From Corynebacterium confusum (GTDB lineage Bacteria; Actinomycetota; Actinomycetes; Mycobacteriales; Mycobacteriaceae): 64,000 bases of DNA. How positions within the stretch are numbered: the first letter of the stretch is position 1; the number at the start of each line of letters is the position of its first letter. The notes under the pieces are model-generated. The model had not been told where the DNA came from. It ran no database searches and was given only the letters and a program-made list of their open reading frames with translations. Location of the stretch: contig NZ_CP047202.1 in the NCBI RefSeq assembly GCF_030408715.1, positions 1,717,907 to 1,781,906 on the forward strand. Direction: 5' to 3'. Below, piece after piece: positions 54,035 through 63,169 of this stretch. The position numbers were made by a program, and so were the translations under genes.

Positions 54035-54325
54035 TGAAATTGTCCTCCTGTGTGTTTAGGGTCCTGGCGCTTCACCAGGCTGTGTCAGGTAGCACTCTAC
54101 CGCTTAATACTGCAGTTTTCTCACTGTCGCCCTAATTGTGCCCTAGTTGCGGTTTCCACCTCTTCCCAGCCCGCGACTTAACAGGCTTCACAGATTGACC
54201 ATTCCCACTGCACAACGGCACAAATAAAAGCGTAGGTACGATTTGCAACAGCCCGGCCCGCGCGCGCGTAGATAAAGCGCGTATTCTGGACGGCAAAGTG
54301 CTTAACTTACTTCAGGAGGCTTTTA
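54035..54325. promoter_or_regulatory. aceE-DUF3052 divergent promoter region
   Basis: This 290-bp spacer holds no gene. Candidate aceE signals are TATTCT at 54282-54287 and TAGATA at 54269-54274, the latter 20 bp after TTGCAA (54243-54248). No operator could be assigned with confidence. Confidence 0.35.
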
Positions 54326-57079
54326 ATGGCTGAAAAGGACGCCCTGCAGGGGGACTCCAACTTCCCGCTGATTCGCGACGGCGTCGCGTCTTACCTGCAC
54401 GATAAGGACCCGGAAGAAACCCGCGAGTGGATGCAGTCCCTCGACGGCCTGCTGGACTCTTCCGATCCGGAACGCGCCCGCTACCTCATGCTCCGCCTGT
54501 TGGAGCGCGCCACCGCTAAGCGCGTGCAACTGCCCGCGCTGACCTCGACGGACTTCGTCAACACCATCCCGACCTCGCTGGAGCCGGAATTCCCGGGCGA
54601 CGAGGAGCTGGAAAAGCGGTACCGCCGCTGGATCCGCTGGAACGCCGCCATCATGGTGCACCGCGCGCAGCGCCCGGGCATCGGCGTGGGCGGCCACATC
54701 TCCACCTACGCCGGCGCGGCCCCGCTCTACGAGGTCGGCCTGAACCACTTCTTCAAGGGCAAGGATGATCCGTCCGGCGGCGACCAGATCTTCTTCCAGG
54801 GTCACGCTTCCCCGGGCATGTACGCCCGCGCCTACCTGGAAGGCCGCCTTACCGAGGACGACCTGGACGGCTTCCGCCAGGAGGTCTCCCGCGGCGAGGG
54901 CGAGGGCCTGCCGTCCTACCCGCACCCGCGCCTGATGCCGTGGTTCTGGGAGTTCCCGACCGTGTCCATGGGTCTGGGCCCGGCCAACGCCATCTACCAG
55001 GCTCGCTTCAACAAGTACCTGGAGCAGCGCGGCATCAAGGACACCTCCAAGCAGCACGTTTGGGCCTTCCTGGGCGACGGCGAGATGGACGAACCCGAGT
55101 CCCGCGGCCTGCTGCAGATGGCCTCTCTCTACGAGCTGGACAACCTGACCTTCGTGGTCAACTGCAACCTGCAGCGTCTGGACGGCCCGGTCCGCGGCAA
55201 CACCCAGATCATCCAGGAGCTGGAGTCCTTCTTCCGCGGCGCCGGCTGGTCCGTCATCAAGGTCATCTGGGGCCGCGGCTGGGACAAGTTGCTCGAGGCC
55301 GACAAGGACGGCGCCCTGGTCAACGTCATGAACACCACCTCCGACGGCGACTACCAGACCTTCAAGGCTAACGATGGCGCCTACGTCCGCGAGCACTTCT
55401 TCGGCCGCGACGAGCGCACCCTGAAGCTGGTCGAGGATCTCTCCGACGACGAGATCTGGTCCCTGCGCCGCGGCGGCCACGACTACCGCAAGATCTACGC
55501 CGCCTACGCGCAGGCGCTGGACAACCACGGCACCGGCAAGCCGACCGTCATCCTGGCCCACACCATCAAGGGCTACGGCCTGGGCCACAACTTCGAGGGC
55601 CGCAACGCCACCCACCAGATGAAGAAGCTGACGCTGGAGGACCTGAAGCTCTTCCGCGACAAGCAGGACATCCCGATCTCCGACGAGGAGCTGGAAAAGG
55701 ATCCGTACCTGCCGCCGTACTTCCACCCGGGCAACGACGCCCCGGAGGTCAAGTACATGCTCGAGCGCCGCAAGGAGCTCGGCGGCTTCCTGCCGGAGCG
55801 CCGCGTGGACTACACCCCGCTGAAGGTGCCGGAGCTGTCCAAGCTGCGGTCCGTGATGAAGGGCTCCGGCAAGCAGGAAGTGGCCACCACCATGGCGCTG
55901 GTGCGCACCTTCAAGGAGCTCATGCGCGACAAGGAGCTGGGCAAGCGCGTCGTGCCGATCATCCCGGACGAGGCCCGCACCTTCGGCATGGACTCCTGGT
56001 TCCCGACGATGAAGATCTGGAACCCGCGCGGCCAGAACTACGTGCCGGTGGACCACGACCTGATGCTGTCCTACCGCGAGGCCACCGACGGCCAGATCAT
56101 GCACGAGGGCATCTCCGAGGCCGGCGCGTCCGCCAGCTTCACCGCGGCGGCAACCTCGTACGCCACCCAGGGTGAGCCGATGATCCCGCTGTACATCTTC
56201 TACTCGATGTTCGGCTTCCAGCGCACTGGCGATGCCTTCTGGGCCGTCGCCGACCAGATGGGCCGCGGCTTCCTCATCGGCGCGACCGCCGGCCGCACCA
56301 CCCTGACCGGTGAGGGCCTGCAGCACATGGACGGCCACTCCCCGGTCCTGGCCTCGACCAACCCGGCCATCGTCTCCTACGATCCGGCGTTCAGCTTCGA
56401 GGTGGCCCACCTGGTCCACCGCGGCATCGAGCGCATGTACGGCGAGGGCGAGGGCGAGAACGTCATCTACTACCTCACCGTCTACAACGAGCCGGTCCAT
56501 CAGCCGGCCGCTCCAGAGGACCTGGACGTCGAGGGCCTGCACGGCGGTATCTACCACTACAACACCGCCGAGGGCGGCTCCCTGCCGGCCAACATCCTGG
56601 CTTCCGGCGTGGGCGTGCACGAGGCCCTCAAGGCCCAGGAGATCCTGGCCCGGGACTACGATGTCAAGGCCAAGCTGTTCTCCGTGACCTCCTGGACCGA
56701 GCTGGCCCGCGATGGCGCCCGCCGCAACCAGGAGGCCCTGCGCACCGGCAGCGAGCCGACCGAGGCTTTCGCCACCAAGCAGCTCAAGGACCACGAGGGC
56801 CCGTTCGTCGGTGTGTCCGACTTCGCCACGGATCTGCAGGAACAGATTCGCCCCTACGTGCCGGGTACTTACATCGTGCTAGGCGCGGACGGTTTCGGTT
56901 TCTCCGATACCCGCGAGGCCGCTCGCCGCTACTTCAACACCGATGCCGAATCCATCGTCGTCGGCGTCCTGGAGGGCTTGGCCCGCGACGGCAAGGTTGA
57001 CCGCGACGTGGTAAAGAAGGCCGCCAGCGACCTCAAGCTGGACGACCCGACCAGCACCACCCCGAGCGACAGCGAATAA
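54326..57079 (+). CDS. aceE: Pyruvate dehydrogenase E1 component (homodimeric)
   Basis: E1 decarboxylates pyruvate with thiamine diphosphate and acetylates the lipoyl arms of the E2 encoded by sucB/aceF about 42 kb away. The 917-residue protein has the TPP motif [12 protein letters not shown]...NCNLQRLDG and the length typical of homodimeric AceE. The ribosome-binding site AGGAGG lies about ten bases before the ATG. Actinobacteria keep aceE separate from the E2 gene, as here. A terminator follows. Confidence 0.97.
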   Translation: MAEKDALQGDSNFPLIRDGVASYLHDKDPEETREWMQSLDGLLDSSDPERARYLMLRLLERATAKRVQLPALTSTDFVNTIPTSLEPEFPGDEELEKRYRRWIRWNAAIMVHRAQRPGIGVGGHISTYAGAAPLYEVGLNHFFKGKDDPSGGDQIFFQGHASPGMYARAYLEGRLTEDDLDGFRQEVSRGEGEGLPSYPHPRLMPWFWEFPTVSMGLGPANAIYQARFNKYLEQRGIKDTSKQHVWAFLGDGEMDEPESRGLLQMASLYELDNLTFVVNCNLQRLDGPVRGNTQIIQELESFFRGAGWSVIKVIWGRGWDKLLEADKDGALVNVMNTTSDGDYQTFKANDGAYVREHFFGRDERTLKLVEDLSDDEIWSLRRGGHDYRKIYAAYAQALDNHGTGKPTVILAHTIKGYGLGHNFEGRNATHQMKKLTLEDLKLFRDKQDIPISDEELEKDPYLPPYFHPGNDAPEVKYMLERRKELGGFLPERRVDYTPLKVPELSKLRSVMKGSGKQEVATTMALVRTFKELMRDKELGKRVVPIIPDEARTFGMDSWFPTMKIWNPRGQNYVPVDHDLMLSYREATDGQIMHEGISEAGASASFTAAATSYATQGEPMIPLYIFYSMFGFQRTGDAFWAVADQMGRGFLIGATAGRTTLTGEGLQHMDGHSPVLASTNPAIVSYDPAFSFEVAHLVHRGIERMYGEGEGENVIYYLTVYNEPVHQPAAPEDLDVEGLHGGIYHYNTAEGGSLPANILASGVGVHEALKAQEILARDYDVKAKLFSVTSWTELARDGARRNQEALRTGSEPTEAFATKQLKDHEGPFVGVSDFATDLQEQIRPYVPGTYIVLGADGFGFSDTREAARRYFNTDAESIVVGVLEGLARDGKVDRDVVKKAASDLKLDDPTSTTPSDSE

Positions 57080-57096
57080 TCCCGCTAAGCCGGCAA

Positions 57097-57145
57097 AAGC
57101 CCCACTTCCTAGCGCTTAACAGCGCTGCAGGAGGTGGGGCTTCGT
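57097..57145 (+). terminator. Terminator after aceE
   Basis: AAGCCCCAC and GTGGGGCTT with inner AGCGC/GCGCT form a long hairpin. Confidence 0.72.
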
Positions 57146-57169
57146 GCTGCCTCGGGCCGAAAGACCGGC

Positions 57170-58183
57170 TTAGACGTCGCTGTAGTTATCGAGGAGCCGG
57201 CTCAGGCACTCGGCGACCTTCTCCGGTTCCTCCAGGATGACCATGTGCCCGGACTCTTCGACGATCTCGAGGTCGGCCTGCGGCCAGTGGTTCAGGATCA
57301 CCTCGGACTGGCTGCGCGGGGTGACGATATCCAGCCCGCCGACGACGACGGTGCCCGGCAGGCCGGACAGCCGCTCCTGCGCGGCGAACTCGCGGTGCTC
57401 CACCAAGTCGTCGAAGAAGCCGACGAAGGAATCCAGTGGGGTGTCCAGCAGCATCGCGGCGTGGAATTGGATGCGCTCCATCCGCGGAAAGCCGGCCGCC
57501 AGCAGCGCCAGCACGGGCGCGGCGAACTGCGCGACCTCGTAGCGCATGTTGTTCATCTTCTCCGGCAGGCGGTCGCAGACCTTGTACAGCCCTTGCATCA
57601 GCGCCGAGTTCAGCACCAGGGCCACCCCGCGCGCGGAGAACCGGCGCATGGAGGTCGAGACCAGCAAAGCGCTATCGATGCGCCCGTAGGTCTTCTCGTC
57701 GCAGCGCCGAATCAGGTTGAGCGCGACCATCCCGCCCAGGGAGTGCCCGACGATGACCAGCCGGCCCTGCGGGGCGCGCTCGCGCACGACGGCGAGCACG
57801 TCGTCGGCCGCCGAGCTGATCGAGCAGTCCTCGCTGGGCACCGTGGCCGATTGCCCGTGCCCACGCAGGTCGACCAGGAGGCTTTTGAACCGCGGGTAGT
57901 GCTCGCGCAGGTAGTCGACCTGCGCGTAGAAGCTCTCGGCGGCCAGGGTGTAGCCGTGGATGAAGACGACGGTGACGTCGGCATCGTCAGCGCCTGCCTC
58001 ATACCAGGCGATATCGATGCCGTTGCCCGTGCTGGTCCCCTCCGCCAGCAGGTTGGTAAGCCCGGGCGCAGTGCGGTGATCGTGCAGTTGCTCGTAGGCT
58101 TTACGCAGCTGCCGGCGGCCGGACGGCAGGAACCGCTTGCCCCAACTGCGAGCGATGATCTCGGCCTGGTATCTCCTTCTCAT
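57170..58183 (-). CDS. Alpha/beta hydrolase
   Basis: This 337-residue soluble hydrolase has the nucleophile elbow GHSLGGM, the oxyanion region FIHGYTLAAES and the catalytic His in ESGHMVILE near the C-terminus. The substrate is unknown; esters or lipids are plausible. The first 30 residues are basic (MRRRYQAEIIARSWGKR), which may associate with membranes. TAGGAT lies 11 bases before the ATG. It diverges from the acyl carrier protein gene. Confidence 0.87.
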   Translation of the reverse strand: MRRRYQAEIIARSWGKRFLPSGRRQLRKAYEQLHDHRTAPGLTNLLAEGTSTGNGIDIAWYEAGADDADVTVVFIHGYTLAAESFYAQVDYLREHYPRFKSLLVDLRGHGQSATVPSEDCSISSAADDVLAVVRERAPQGRLVIVGHSLGGMVALNLIRRCDEKTYGRIDSALLVSTSMRRFSARGVALVLNSALMQGLYKVCDRLPEKMNNMRYEVAQFAAPVLALLAAGFPRMERIQFHAAMLLDTPLDSFVGFFDDLVEHREFAAQERLSGLPGTVVVGGLDIVTPRSQSEVILNHWPQADLEIVEESGHMVILEEPEKVAECLSRLLDNYSDV

Positions 58184-58224
58184 GTCGAGTAATAATCCTA
58201 TCCGAACCGCCGCGTTTGACCTAC

Positions 58225-58230
58225 TAGACT
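58225..58230 (+). promoter_or_regulatory. acyl carrier protein gene -10 box (leaderless)
   Basis: TAGACT lies seven bases before the ATG at 58238. Confidence 0.42.
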
Positions 58231-58237
58231 AGGTCCC

Positions 58238-58540
58238 ATGGCCAACGATCTCACCGCGCAACTTCAGGCGCACTTTTCCTCCGGCCCGGCCGAGGAGTCC
58301 ACTTCCTCGGCGGGCGACACCTACGGCGAGCTGTGCCAGCTCATCGAGTCGGTCACGGGGGTGGATGCCGACGACATCGAGCGCGATAAGCCGCTCGCGG
58401 ACGTCGACCTGCGCTCGCTGACGATGATCGAGCTGACCGTCAAGGCCGAAGAAAAATTCAAGGTCCGGCTCGACGAGGAGACCGTTCTGGGCTTTTCGAC
58501 CGTCGGCGATTTCGTGAACTATGTGGAGCAACACCGATGA
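58238..58540 (+). CDS. Acyl carrier protein
   Basis: This 100-residue acyl carrier protein has an unusual N-terminal extension of about 25 residues. The phosphopantetheine serine is Ser60, but the usual DSL motif is RSL (DLRSLTMIEL). The neighbouring helix II (ELTVKAEEKFKVRLDEE) is typical of the family. Its last four bases ATGA overlap the HAD phosphatase start codon, so the two are translationally coupled. It lies close to aceE but far from known fatty acid synthase genes. Confidence 0.82.
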   Translation: MANDLTAQLQAHFSSGPAEESTSSAGDTYGELCQLIESVTGVDADDIERDKPLADVDLRSLTMIELTVKAEEKFKVRLDEETVLGFSTVGDFVNYVEQHR

Positions 58541-59310
58541 TTTCCTACCTGTCTGACATGGACGGCGTGCTCATCCGCGAAGGCGAGATGGTCCCCGGCG
58601 CCGACCGCTTTCTGCAGGCCCTCTACGACAACGGCATCGAGTTCATGGTGCTGACGAACAACTCGATGTCCACGCCGCGGGACCTGTCCGCGCGGCTGGC
58701 GAATACGGGTCTGCGCATCCCGCCGGAGCGCATCTGGACCTCAGCGACCGCGACCGCGACCTTCCTGTCCACGCAGGTCAAGGACGGCACCGCCTACGTC
58801 ATCGGCGAGTCCGGGCTGACCACCGCCCTGCACGAGGCCGGCTGGATCCTCACCGACGCGGACCCGGAGTTCGTCGTGCTGGGCGAGACCCGCACGTATT
58901 CCTTCGAGGCGATCACCACCGCCATCAACCTGATCCGGGGCGGCTCGCGGTTCATTGCTACCAACCCGGACGTGACCGGTCCCGCCCCGCAGGGCGTGCT
59001 GCCGGCCACGGGCTCGGTCGCCGCGCTGATTACGACGGCCACGGGCCGTCAGCCGTACTACATCGGCAAGCCGAACCCAGTGATGATGCGCTCGGCGCTG
59101 AACCACATCGGCGCCCACTCGGAGGACACCGTGATGATTGGTGATCGCATGGACACCGACGTCAAGGCCGGCATTGAGGCAGGTTTGCGCACCGTGCTGG
59201 TGCGCTCCGGCATTACTGACGATGCCGAGGTCACCCGCTACCCCTACCGCCCCACGGCGGTCAAGGACTCGGTTGCCGACCTAGCCGGCAACGTCCTCGA
59301 ACCCTTCTAG
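58537..59310 (+). CDS. HAD-IIA family phosphatase (NagD-like)
   Basis: This 257-residue HAD phosphatase of the IIA (NagD/phosphoglycolate phosphatase-like) group has motif 1 SDMDGVLIREG, motif 2 in VLTNNSMST, motif 3 Lys in IGKPNPVMM and motif 4 MIGDRMDTDV. The start codon overlaps the acyl carrier protein stop (ATGA). The tight coupling suggests that it acts in the same process, possibly on a phosphorylated carrier, intermediate or lipid. That is inference only. Its end overlaps the next gene on the minus strand by 30 bases. Confidence 0.88.
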   Translation: MISYLSDMDGVLIREGEMVPGADRFLQALYDNGIEFMVLTNNSMSTPRDLSARLANTGLRIPPERIWTSATATATFLSTQVKDGTAYVIGESGLTTALHEAGWILTDADPEFVVLGETRTYSFEAITTAINLIRGGSRFIATNPDVTGPAPQGVLPATGSVAALITTATGRQPYYIGKPNPVMMRSALNHIGAHSEDTVMIGDRMDTDVKAGIEAGLRTVLVRSGITDDAEVTRYPYRPTAVKDSVADLAGNVLEPF

Positions 59311-59730
59311 CTGCGCGCTAAAGCCATAAGCGCCCGCCAGCTGGCTCAGCTCGGCGGCAAAGTCAGTCAACTCCTCACGGGTGCCGGTGAGCACCTGCCG
59401 GCAGCCGACCCCGCAGGGCGTGCCGGTGGCCCGTCCGGCGGCCAGCGCGACGATATTGTCGCCGGGGTAGTCCTTGTGCCAGCGGGTGCACCACTGGGCG
59501 GTCAGGGGGTCGTCGCCGGGCACGACGAATTCGGACTCGGACTGGATGACGCGCGCCATCAGGTCCTCGACCACGGGCCGCAGGCCCACGGGCATGCCGG
59601 AAATCCGCAGGACCGTAGTCAACGTCGCGGCCGCGGCCGTTCGCGGCACGACCCCGATGGGGCCGGCCGGCCAAGAAGTGGCATCCGCCGAAGACGCGGT
59701 GATGCCGGTGGGTGTTACGCATGTACTCAA
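59281..59730 (-). CDS. Hypothetical protein, 149 aa
   Basis: No family was recognised. The TTG at 59730 (LSTCVTPTG) is preferred as start because GGAG lies 11 bases upstream. A start 25 codons earlier has no such support. The product is mostly alpha/beta with a conserved-looking C-terminal helix pair (CRWHKDYPGDNIVAL-like region and the segment AAELSQLAGAYGF). Its 3' end overlaps the convergent HAD gene. Confidence 0.55.
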   Translation of the reverse strand: MSTCVTPTGITASSADATSWPAGPIGVVPRTAAAATLTTVLRISGMPVGLRPVVEDLMARVIQSESEFVVPGDDPLTAQWCTRWHKDYPGDNIVALAAGRATGTPCGVGCRQVLTGTREELTDFAAELSQLAGAYGFSAQLEGFEDVAG

Positions 59731-59847
59731 AGCCGAATCTCCTCCGCGGAGTAGCCCCGCCACCGACTCCCTCCCCGACACAGATATGCCGTGTCGCGCC
59801 CGCACGCGGGTTGAAAGCCAGGTACGAGAAGCTGCGCGCTGACAAGC

Positions 59848-59886
59848 GGAAATCCCTCACGGAACTTCCTGGCGGAACCTCCTGCC
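59848..59886. repeat. 13-bp tandem repeat, three diverged units
   Basis: GGAAATCCCTCAC, GGAACTTCCTGGC and GGAACCTCCTGCC follow one another without gaps. Confidence 0.6.
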
Positions 59887-60033
59887 AGAAACGCGCAACC
59901 GGGGCGTCGTTTAGTGGCGCAAGACGAGCATCGTCTTCCCCAACGAACTCGAATGCGTTACCTGACTTAGTCTCCCCTCACACCCGTCACATCAGCAACT
60001 CTAAACCACTACTTCAGTCCCCCGTTTACTCAA

Positions 60034-60052
60034 CCTCAAGTACAACTTGAGC
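60034..60052. promoter_or_regulatory. SoxR/MerR-type palindrome
   Basis: CCTCAAGT, ACA, ACTTGAG: arms identical to those of the SoxR operator (CCTCAAGTTAACTTGAGG) with one extra base between them. It could be the operator of a MerR-family regulator, but no such regulator gene is in the window and the promoter it would control is unclear. Confidence 0.4.
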
Positions 60053-60083
60053 CCCACCCCGGTGGCGTGGGGTCCCCAGGCGC

Positions 60084-60122
60084 GGGCTGGTCCGACGGGC
60101 TGTTCCGGCGGGCTGCTCCGCT
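60084..60122. repeat. 13-bp tandem repeat, three units
   Basis: GGGCTGGTCCGAC, GGGCTGTTCCGGC and GGGCTGCTCCGCT, contiguous, in non-coding DNA. Confidence 0.7.
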
Positions 60123-60163
60123 GGGACCGAACCACCCCCTAGAGCCTGCCGTCTGCACTGCAC

Positions 60164-60979
60164 TTATTCCGACTGGCCGGTCAGCTCGGCGTAGATGGCC
60201 GCGTTGGTCTCGGCCCACAGCGGCTTGGCCCAGTCGCCGAAGTCGCGGTCGGTCAGCGCGACCATGGCGTGCTCTCCTGCTACCCAGAGGTAGGTTCCCG
60301 ACATCCCGAAGTGCCCCGCGGTCTCCTCCGGCATGTTCTTCCCGGTCCAGTGCGGGTCCTTCGACCCGCGCAGCTCGAAGCCCAGTCCCCACGGGCAGGG
60401 CTTGTGCATCCCGTAGCCGGGCACGATGCCGCGCAGCTCCGGATACTGCACCGTCCGCATCTCCTCCGCCGTCGACGGGTCCAGCAGCTGCGGGTTGAGC
60501 ACCTCGCGGGCGAAGGCGGCCAGGTCGTCGACGGTGGAGACCAAGCCGTGGCCGGCCGAGCCCTCCAACGCGGTACCCTCCATGCCCAGCGGCTCGAGCA
60601 CGCCCTCGCGCAGATAGTCGGCAAAGTCCATCTCAGCCGCCGCCCCCACGATCTCGGCCGCCCACTCGTAGCCGGCCGAGGAATAGATGCGCCGCTCGCC
60701 CACCGGCTTCTGCGACTCGCGGGAATCAAAGCCCACCCCGGAGGCGTGCGTCAGCAGGTGGCGCAGCGTCGAGCCTTCGGGCCCAGCGGCCTGGTCGAGC
60801 TCGACTGCGCCCTCCTCGACGGCGAGCATCACCCCGTAGGCGACAACGAGCTTGGTCACCGACGCCACCGGATACCGCCGGCTGGTATCCCCTACCGAAT
60901 CGACTACCTCGCCGCCGCGCAGCACCTGCGCAGCAACGTTGTCGACGGGCCACTGGTCAAGATGTTCACGCAGACTCAT
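60164..60979 (-). CDS. Serine hydrolase of the beta-lactamase/DD-peptidase fold
   Basis: This 271-residue protein has the SxxK motif (VASVTKLVVAYG) and the YxS/N motif (RIYSSAGYEWAAE) of class C beta-lactamase-like serine hydrolases. No signal peptide is seen, so it probably acts in the cytoplasm as an esterase or peptidase. The gene is followed by the secreted lipase gene upstream on the same strand (36-bp gap). Confidence 0.87.
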   Translation of the reverse strand: MSLREHLDQWPVDNVAAQVLRGGEVVDSVGDTSRRYPVASVTKLVVAYGVMLAVEEGAVELDQAAGPEGSTLRHLLTHASGVGFDSRESQKPVGERRIYSSAGYEWAAEIVGAAAEMDFADYLREGVLEPLGMEGTALEGSAGHGLVSTVDDLAAFAREVLNPQLLDPSTAEEMRTVQYPELRGIVPGYGMHKPCPWGLGFELRGSKDPHWTGKNMPEETAGHFGMSGTYLWVAGEHAMVALTDRDFGDWAKPLWAETNAAIYAELTGQSE

Positions 60980-61015
60980 GCCTTCCCAGCGTACCGGGGC
61001 CCGGCCGGTCAGGGT

Positions 61016-61909
61016 TTAAGAGCCGCACGCGGCGGCATCGGGCTGCTCGCCGGCGCCGCGCTGCAGGCCCCACAGGATAAGCGCCTGGGCGGAGGCGTCG
61101 CGCGGCAACTGCGGGTGCTCGGGGCTCGCGCCGCAGGTCTCGCCCAGGTCGACGTTGACGACGTCCGCGCCCGCGACCGCCTCCAGCTGCGACGAGCTGT
61201 TCGGAGTCACCGTCTTGTCCGCCGGCGAGTAAATCGAGGTGTATTTGACGCCCGCGGTGGTATCCGGCAGGGCGTTGAGCTTTTCGATAAACGGCGAGCC
61301 GATCACCTGCTGAATCGCGGCTGTGGAGGCCAAGAAGCCTGCCAGGTTCGGCACGGCGGTGATAATCGGCCCGAGGAAGTCCAGCGCCCCGCCCAGCGTG
61401 GTGCCGTGGTAGTTGCCGCCGATGGCCACCACCCGGGCGACCGTGCCCTCGTCGCCGTAGATCTGCTCATAGGTCTTGGTGTGCATCCCGCCCTGGCTGT
61501 GCCCGACGAGGTTGACCTTCTCGGCGCCGGTGGCCTGGCGCACGTAGCGGATCTGCTCGGCCACTTCCCGGCCGGACTCATCCAGGTCCCCGATCGCCTT
61601 CAGGGAAGGTATGGCGTTCTGCAGGGTGACGTCGTCGGCGCCGTAGTCGAAGGCCCACACGCACATGCCGGCGTCCTGCAGCTGCGGGATGAGACTCTCC
61701 CAGTTGCTGGCGTTGTCCGAGGTGCCGTGGAGCAGCACGACGGGCTCGTCCACCTCGCCGGTGGCCTGGCAGGTCGGGTCGTTGATACCGAAGCTTTCGT
61801 CCACCGACGTCTCAAACGGCGCTGCCGATGCCGCCACCGCCTGCCCGGCCCCCGCCGCCAGGGTGGCGGCCACGACGGCAGCCACCACTGCCCCACGCTG
61901 TGTGCGCAT
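61016..61909 (-). CDS. Secreted lipase (alpha/beta hydrolase)
   Basis: This 297-residue exported lipase has a clear signal peptide (cleavage after AVA, about residue 28), the nucleophile motif GHSQGGMHTK and two probable disulfides. It resembles the corynebacterial triacylglycerol lipase/esterase family. The ribosome-binding site GAAAGGA precedes the ATG, and TATATT (61939-61944, minus strand) is a candidate -10. It likely hydrolyses host or environmental lipids. It shares direction with the downstream serine hydrolase gene. Confidence 0.9.
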   Translation of the reverse strand: MRTQRGAVVAAVVAATLAAGAGQAVAASAAPFETSVDESFGINDPTCQATGEVDEPVVLLHGTSDNASNWESLIPQLQDAGMCVWAFDYGADDVTLQNAIPSLKAIGDLDESGREVAEQIRYVRQATGAEKVNLVGHSQGGMHTKTYEQIYGDEGTVARVVAIGGNYHGTTLGGALDFLGPIITAVPNLAGFLASTAAIQQVIGSPFIEKLNALPDTTAGVKYTSIYSPADKTVTPNSSSQLEAVAGADVVNVDLGETCGASPEHPQLPRDASAQALILWGLQRGAGEQPDAAACGS

Positions 61910-62050
61910 AATATGTCCTTTCCCAAAGAGAGATGCTGAATATAATTCAATTCATCCTACCGCCTGGGAACGCTGGCGGCAGGCCGGACAAAACAGATAG
62001 TGCCCGACGTCATGCCCGAAGCCCAGCCGCGGCGGACTCAACCCCGAATG

Positions 62051-63141
62051 CTAGTCCGCGAAGGGGTAATCCGTGTACCCACGGGCGCCGTTGGCGTAGA
62101 AGGTGGCCTGCTCCGGGGTGTTGAGCGCTAACCCTTCCTTCCAGCGGCGCACGATGTCCGGGTTGCCGATGATTTCGCGCCCCACCGAGACGGCATCGAC
62201 GTAGTCGAGCCGCTGCATGGCCTCGGCGTCGGGCAGCTCGGTCAGCTGGGCAAACCCGTTGTTCATCAGCACGCGCGTGCGCCCGTTGCGGCGGGTGCGG
62301 CGGGCCAGGTCGGCGACCAACTCGTCGGTCGGGTCGGAGTGCAGGATGGACAGGTAGGCCACCCCGAGCTCGGCCAGCTCGTCGACGAAGCGGCCGTAGA
62401 CCTCCGCCACGTCCGCGCGATCGTCTTCAATAACGCCCTGCACGTTGTGCTCCGGGGAGATGCGCACGCCGACGCGGTCGGCGCCGATCTCCTCGACGAC
62501 CGCCCGCGCCACGGCCAGCGGGAAGCGCAGTCGGTTGTCCGCACTGCCGCCGAAATCATCCGTGCGTTGGTTGGACGACGGAGCCAAGAACTCGTGCAGC
62601 AGGTAGCCGTTGGCGTTGTGGATCTCGATGCCGTCCACCCCGGCATCGACAGCCCGGCGCGCCGCGGCCCGGAAATCGCCTACGATGCGCTCCATCTCCG
62701 CGATCTCCAGCTCCCGCGGGGTTACCGCGTCCTGATTGCCGTCGAAGGTGTGGATCTGGGCGCCGGAGCAGATGGCGGACGGGGCCACCGGCTCCGCGCC
62801 CTCGGTCAGGTCGGGTGGCACACGCGGCCGCCGTGCATGACCTGCATAAACATCACGCCGTCGGCGGCATGGACGGCCTCGGCGACGTGCTGCCAGCCGG
62901 CCTGCTGGGTATCGTTAGTGATTCCGGCCTGGCCGGGGAAGGCGCGCGAGTCCAGCGACGGGAAGACGCCCTCCGTCACGATAAGCCCCAACGATGCCCG
63001 CTGCGCGTGGTACTGCGCGTGCAGCTCGGTCGGCACGCCGCTGCGCCCGGCGCGCTGGCGGGTCATGGCGGCCATCGTGATGCGGTTGGGCAGGGTGTGG
63101 CGCCCGAGTTCTAAGGGCGCGAAAAGATTCGAAGACTCCAT
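62051..63141 (-). pseudogene. Old Yellow Enzyme-type flavin oxidoreductase with a frameshift
   Basis: This NADH:flavin oxidoreductase (OYE family) gene is split by a one-base deletion. The first part (from the ATG at 63141) reads to the motif QVMHGGRVCHP and then hits a stop. The second part continues in another frame with DLTEGAEPVAPSAI and runs to the normal C-terminus (EGLALNTPEQ...YPFAD). The expected codons CACCCGGACCTG read CACCCGACCTG at about 62811/62812, so a G is missing. The active-site region HNANGYLLHEFL and the FMN region VGREIIGNPD are otherwise intact. It is either a recent pseudogene or a sequencing error. Confidence 0.85.
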
Positions 63142-63169
63142 GTGGGAGCAAACTTCCGAACCTTAGATT

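Larger units (their letters stand above)
59731..60163. promoter_or_regulatory. Gene-free region with 13-bp tandem repeats and a palindrome
   Basis: These 430 bp hold no convincing gene on either strand. They contain two triplicated 13-bp arrays and a SoxR-like palindrome, listed separately, and a CCCCAC/GTGGGG hairpin at 60053-60073 that may terminate the 60164-60979 gene. Confidence 0.5.

Noticed and set aside
54323-56794. Very long open frame of 823 codons antisense to aceE
   Set aside because: It mirrors aceE exactly in the complementary frame, a common effect of very GC-rich codon use. The product is Val/Gly/Leu/His-rich with no domains, and aceE is a certain gene.
59712-60050. 113-codon plus-strand frame in the gene-free region
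   Set aside because: It has no ribosome-binding site or domain, reads through the 13-bp repeats and shows no coding-like codon bias.
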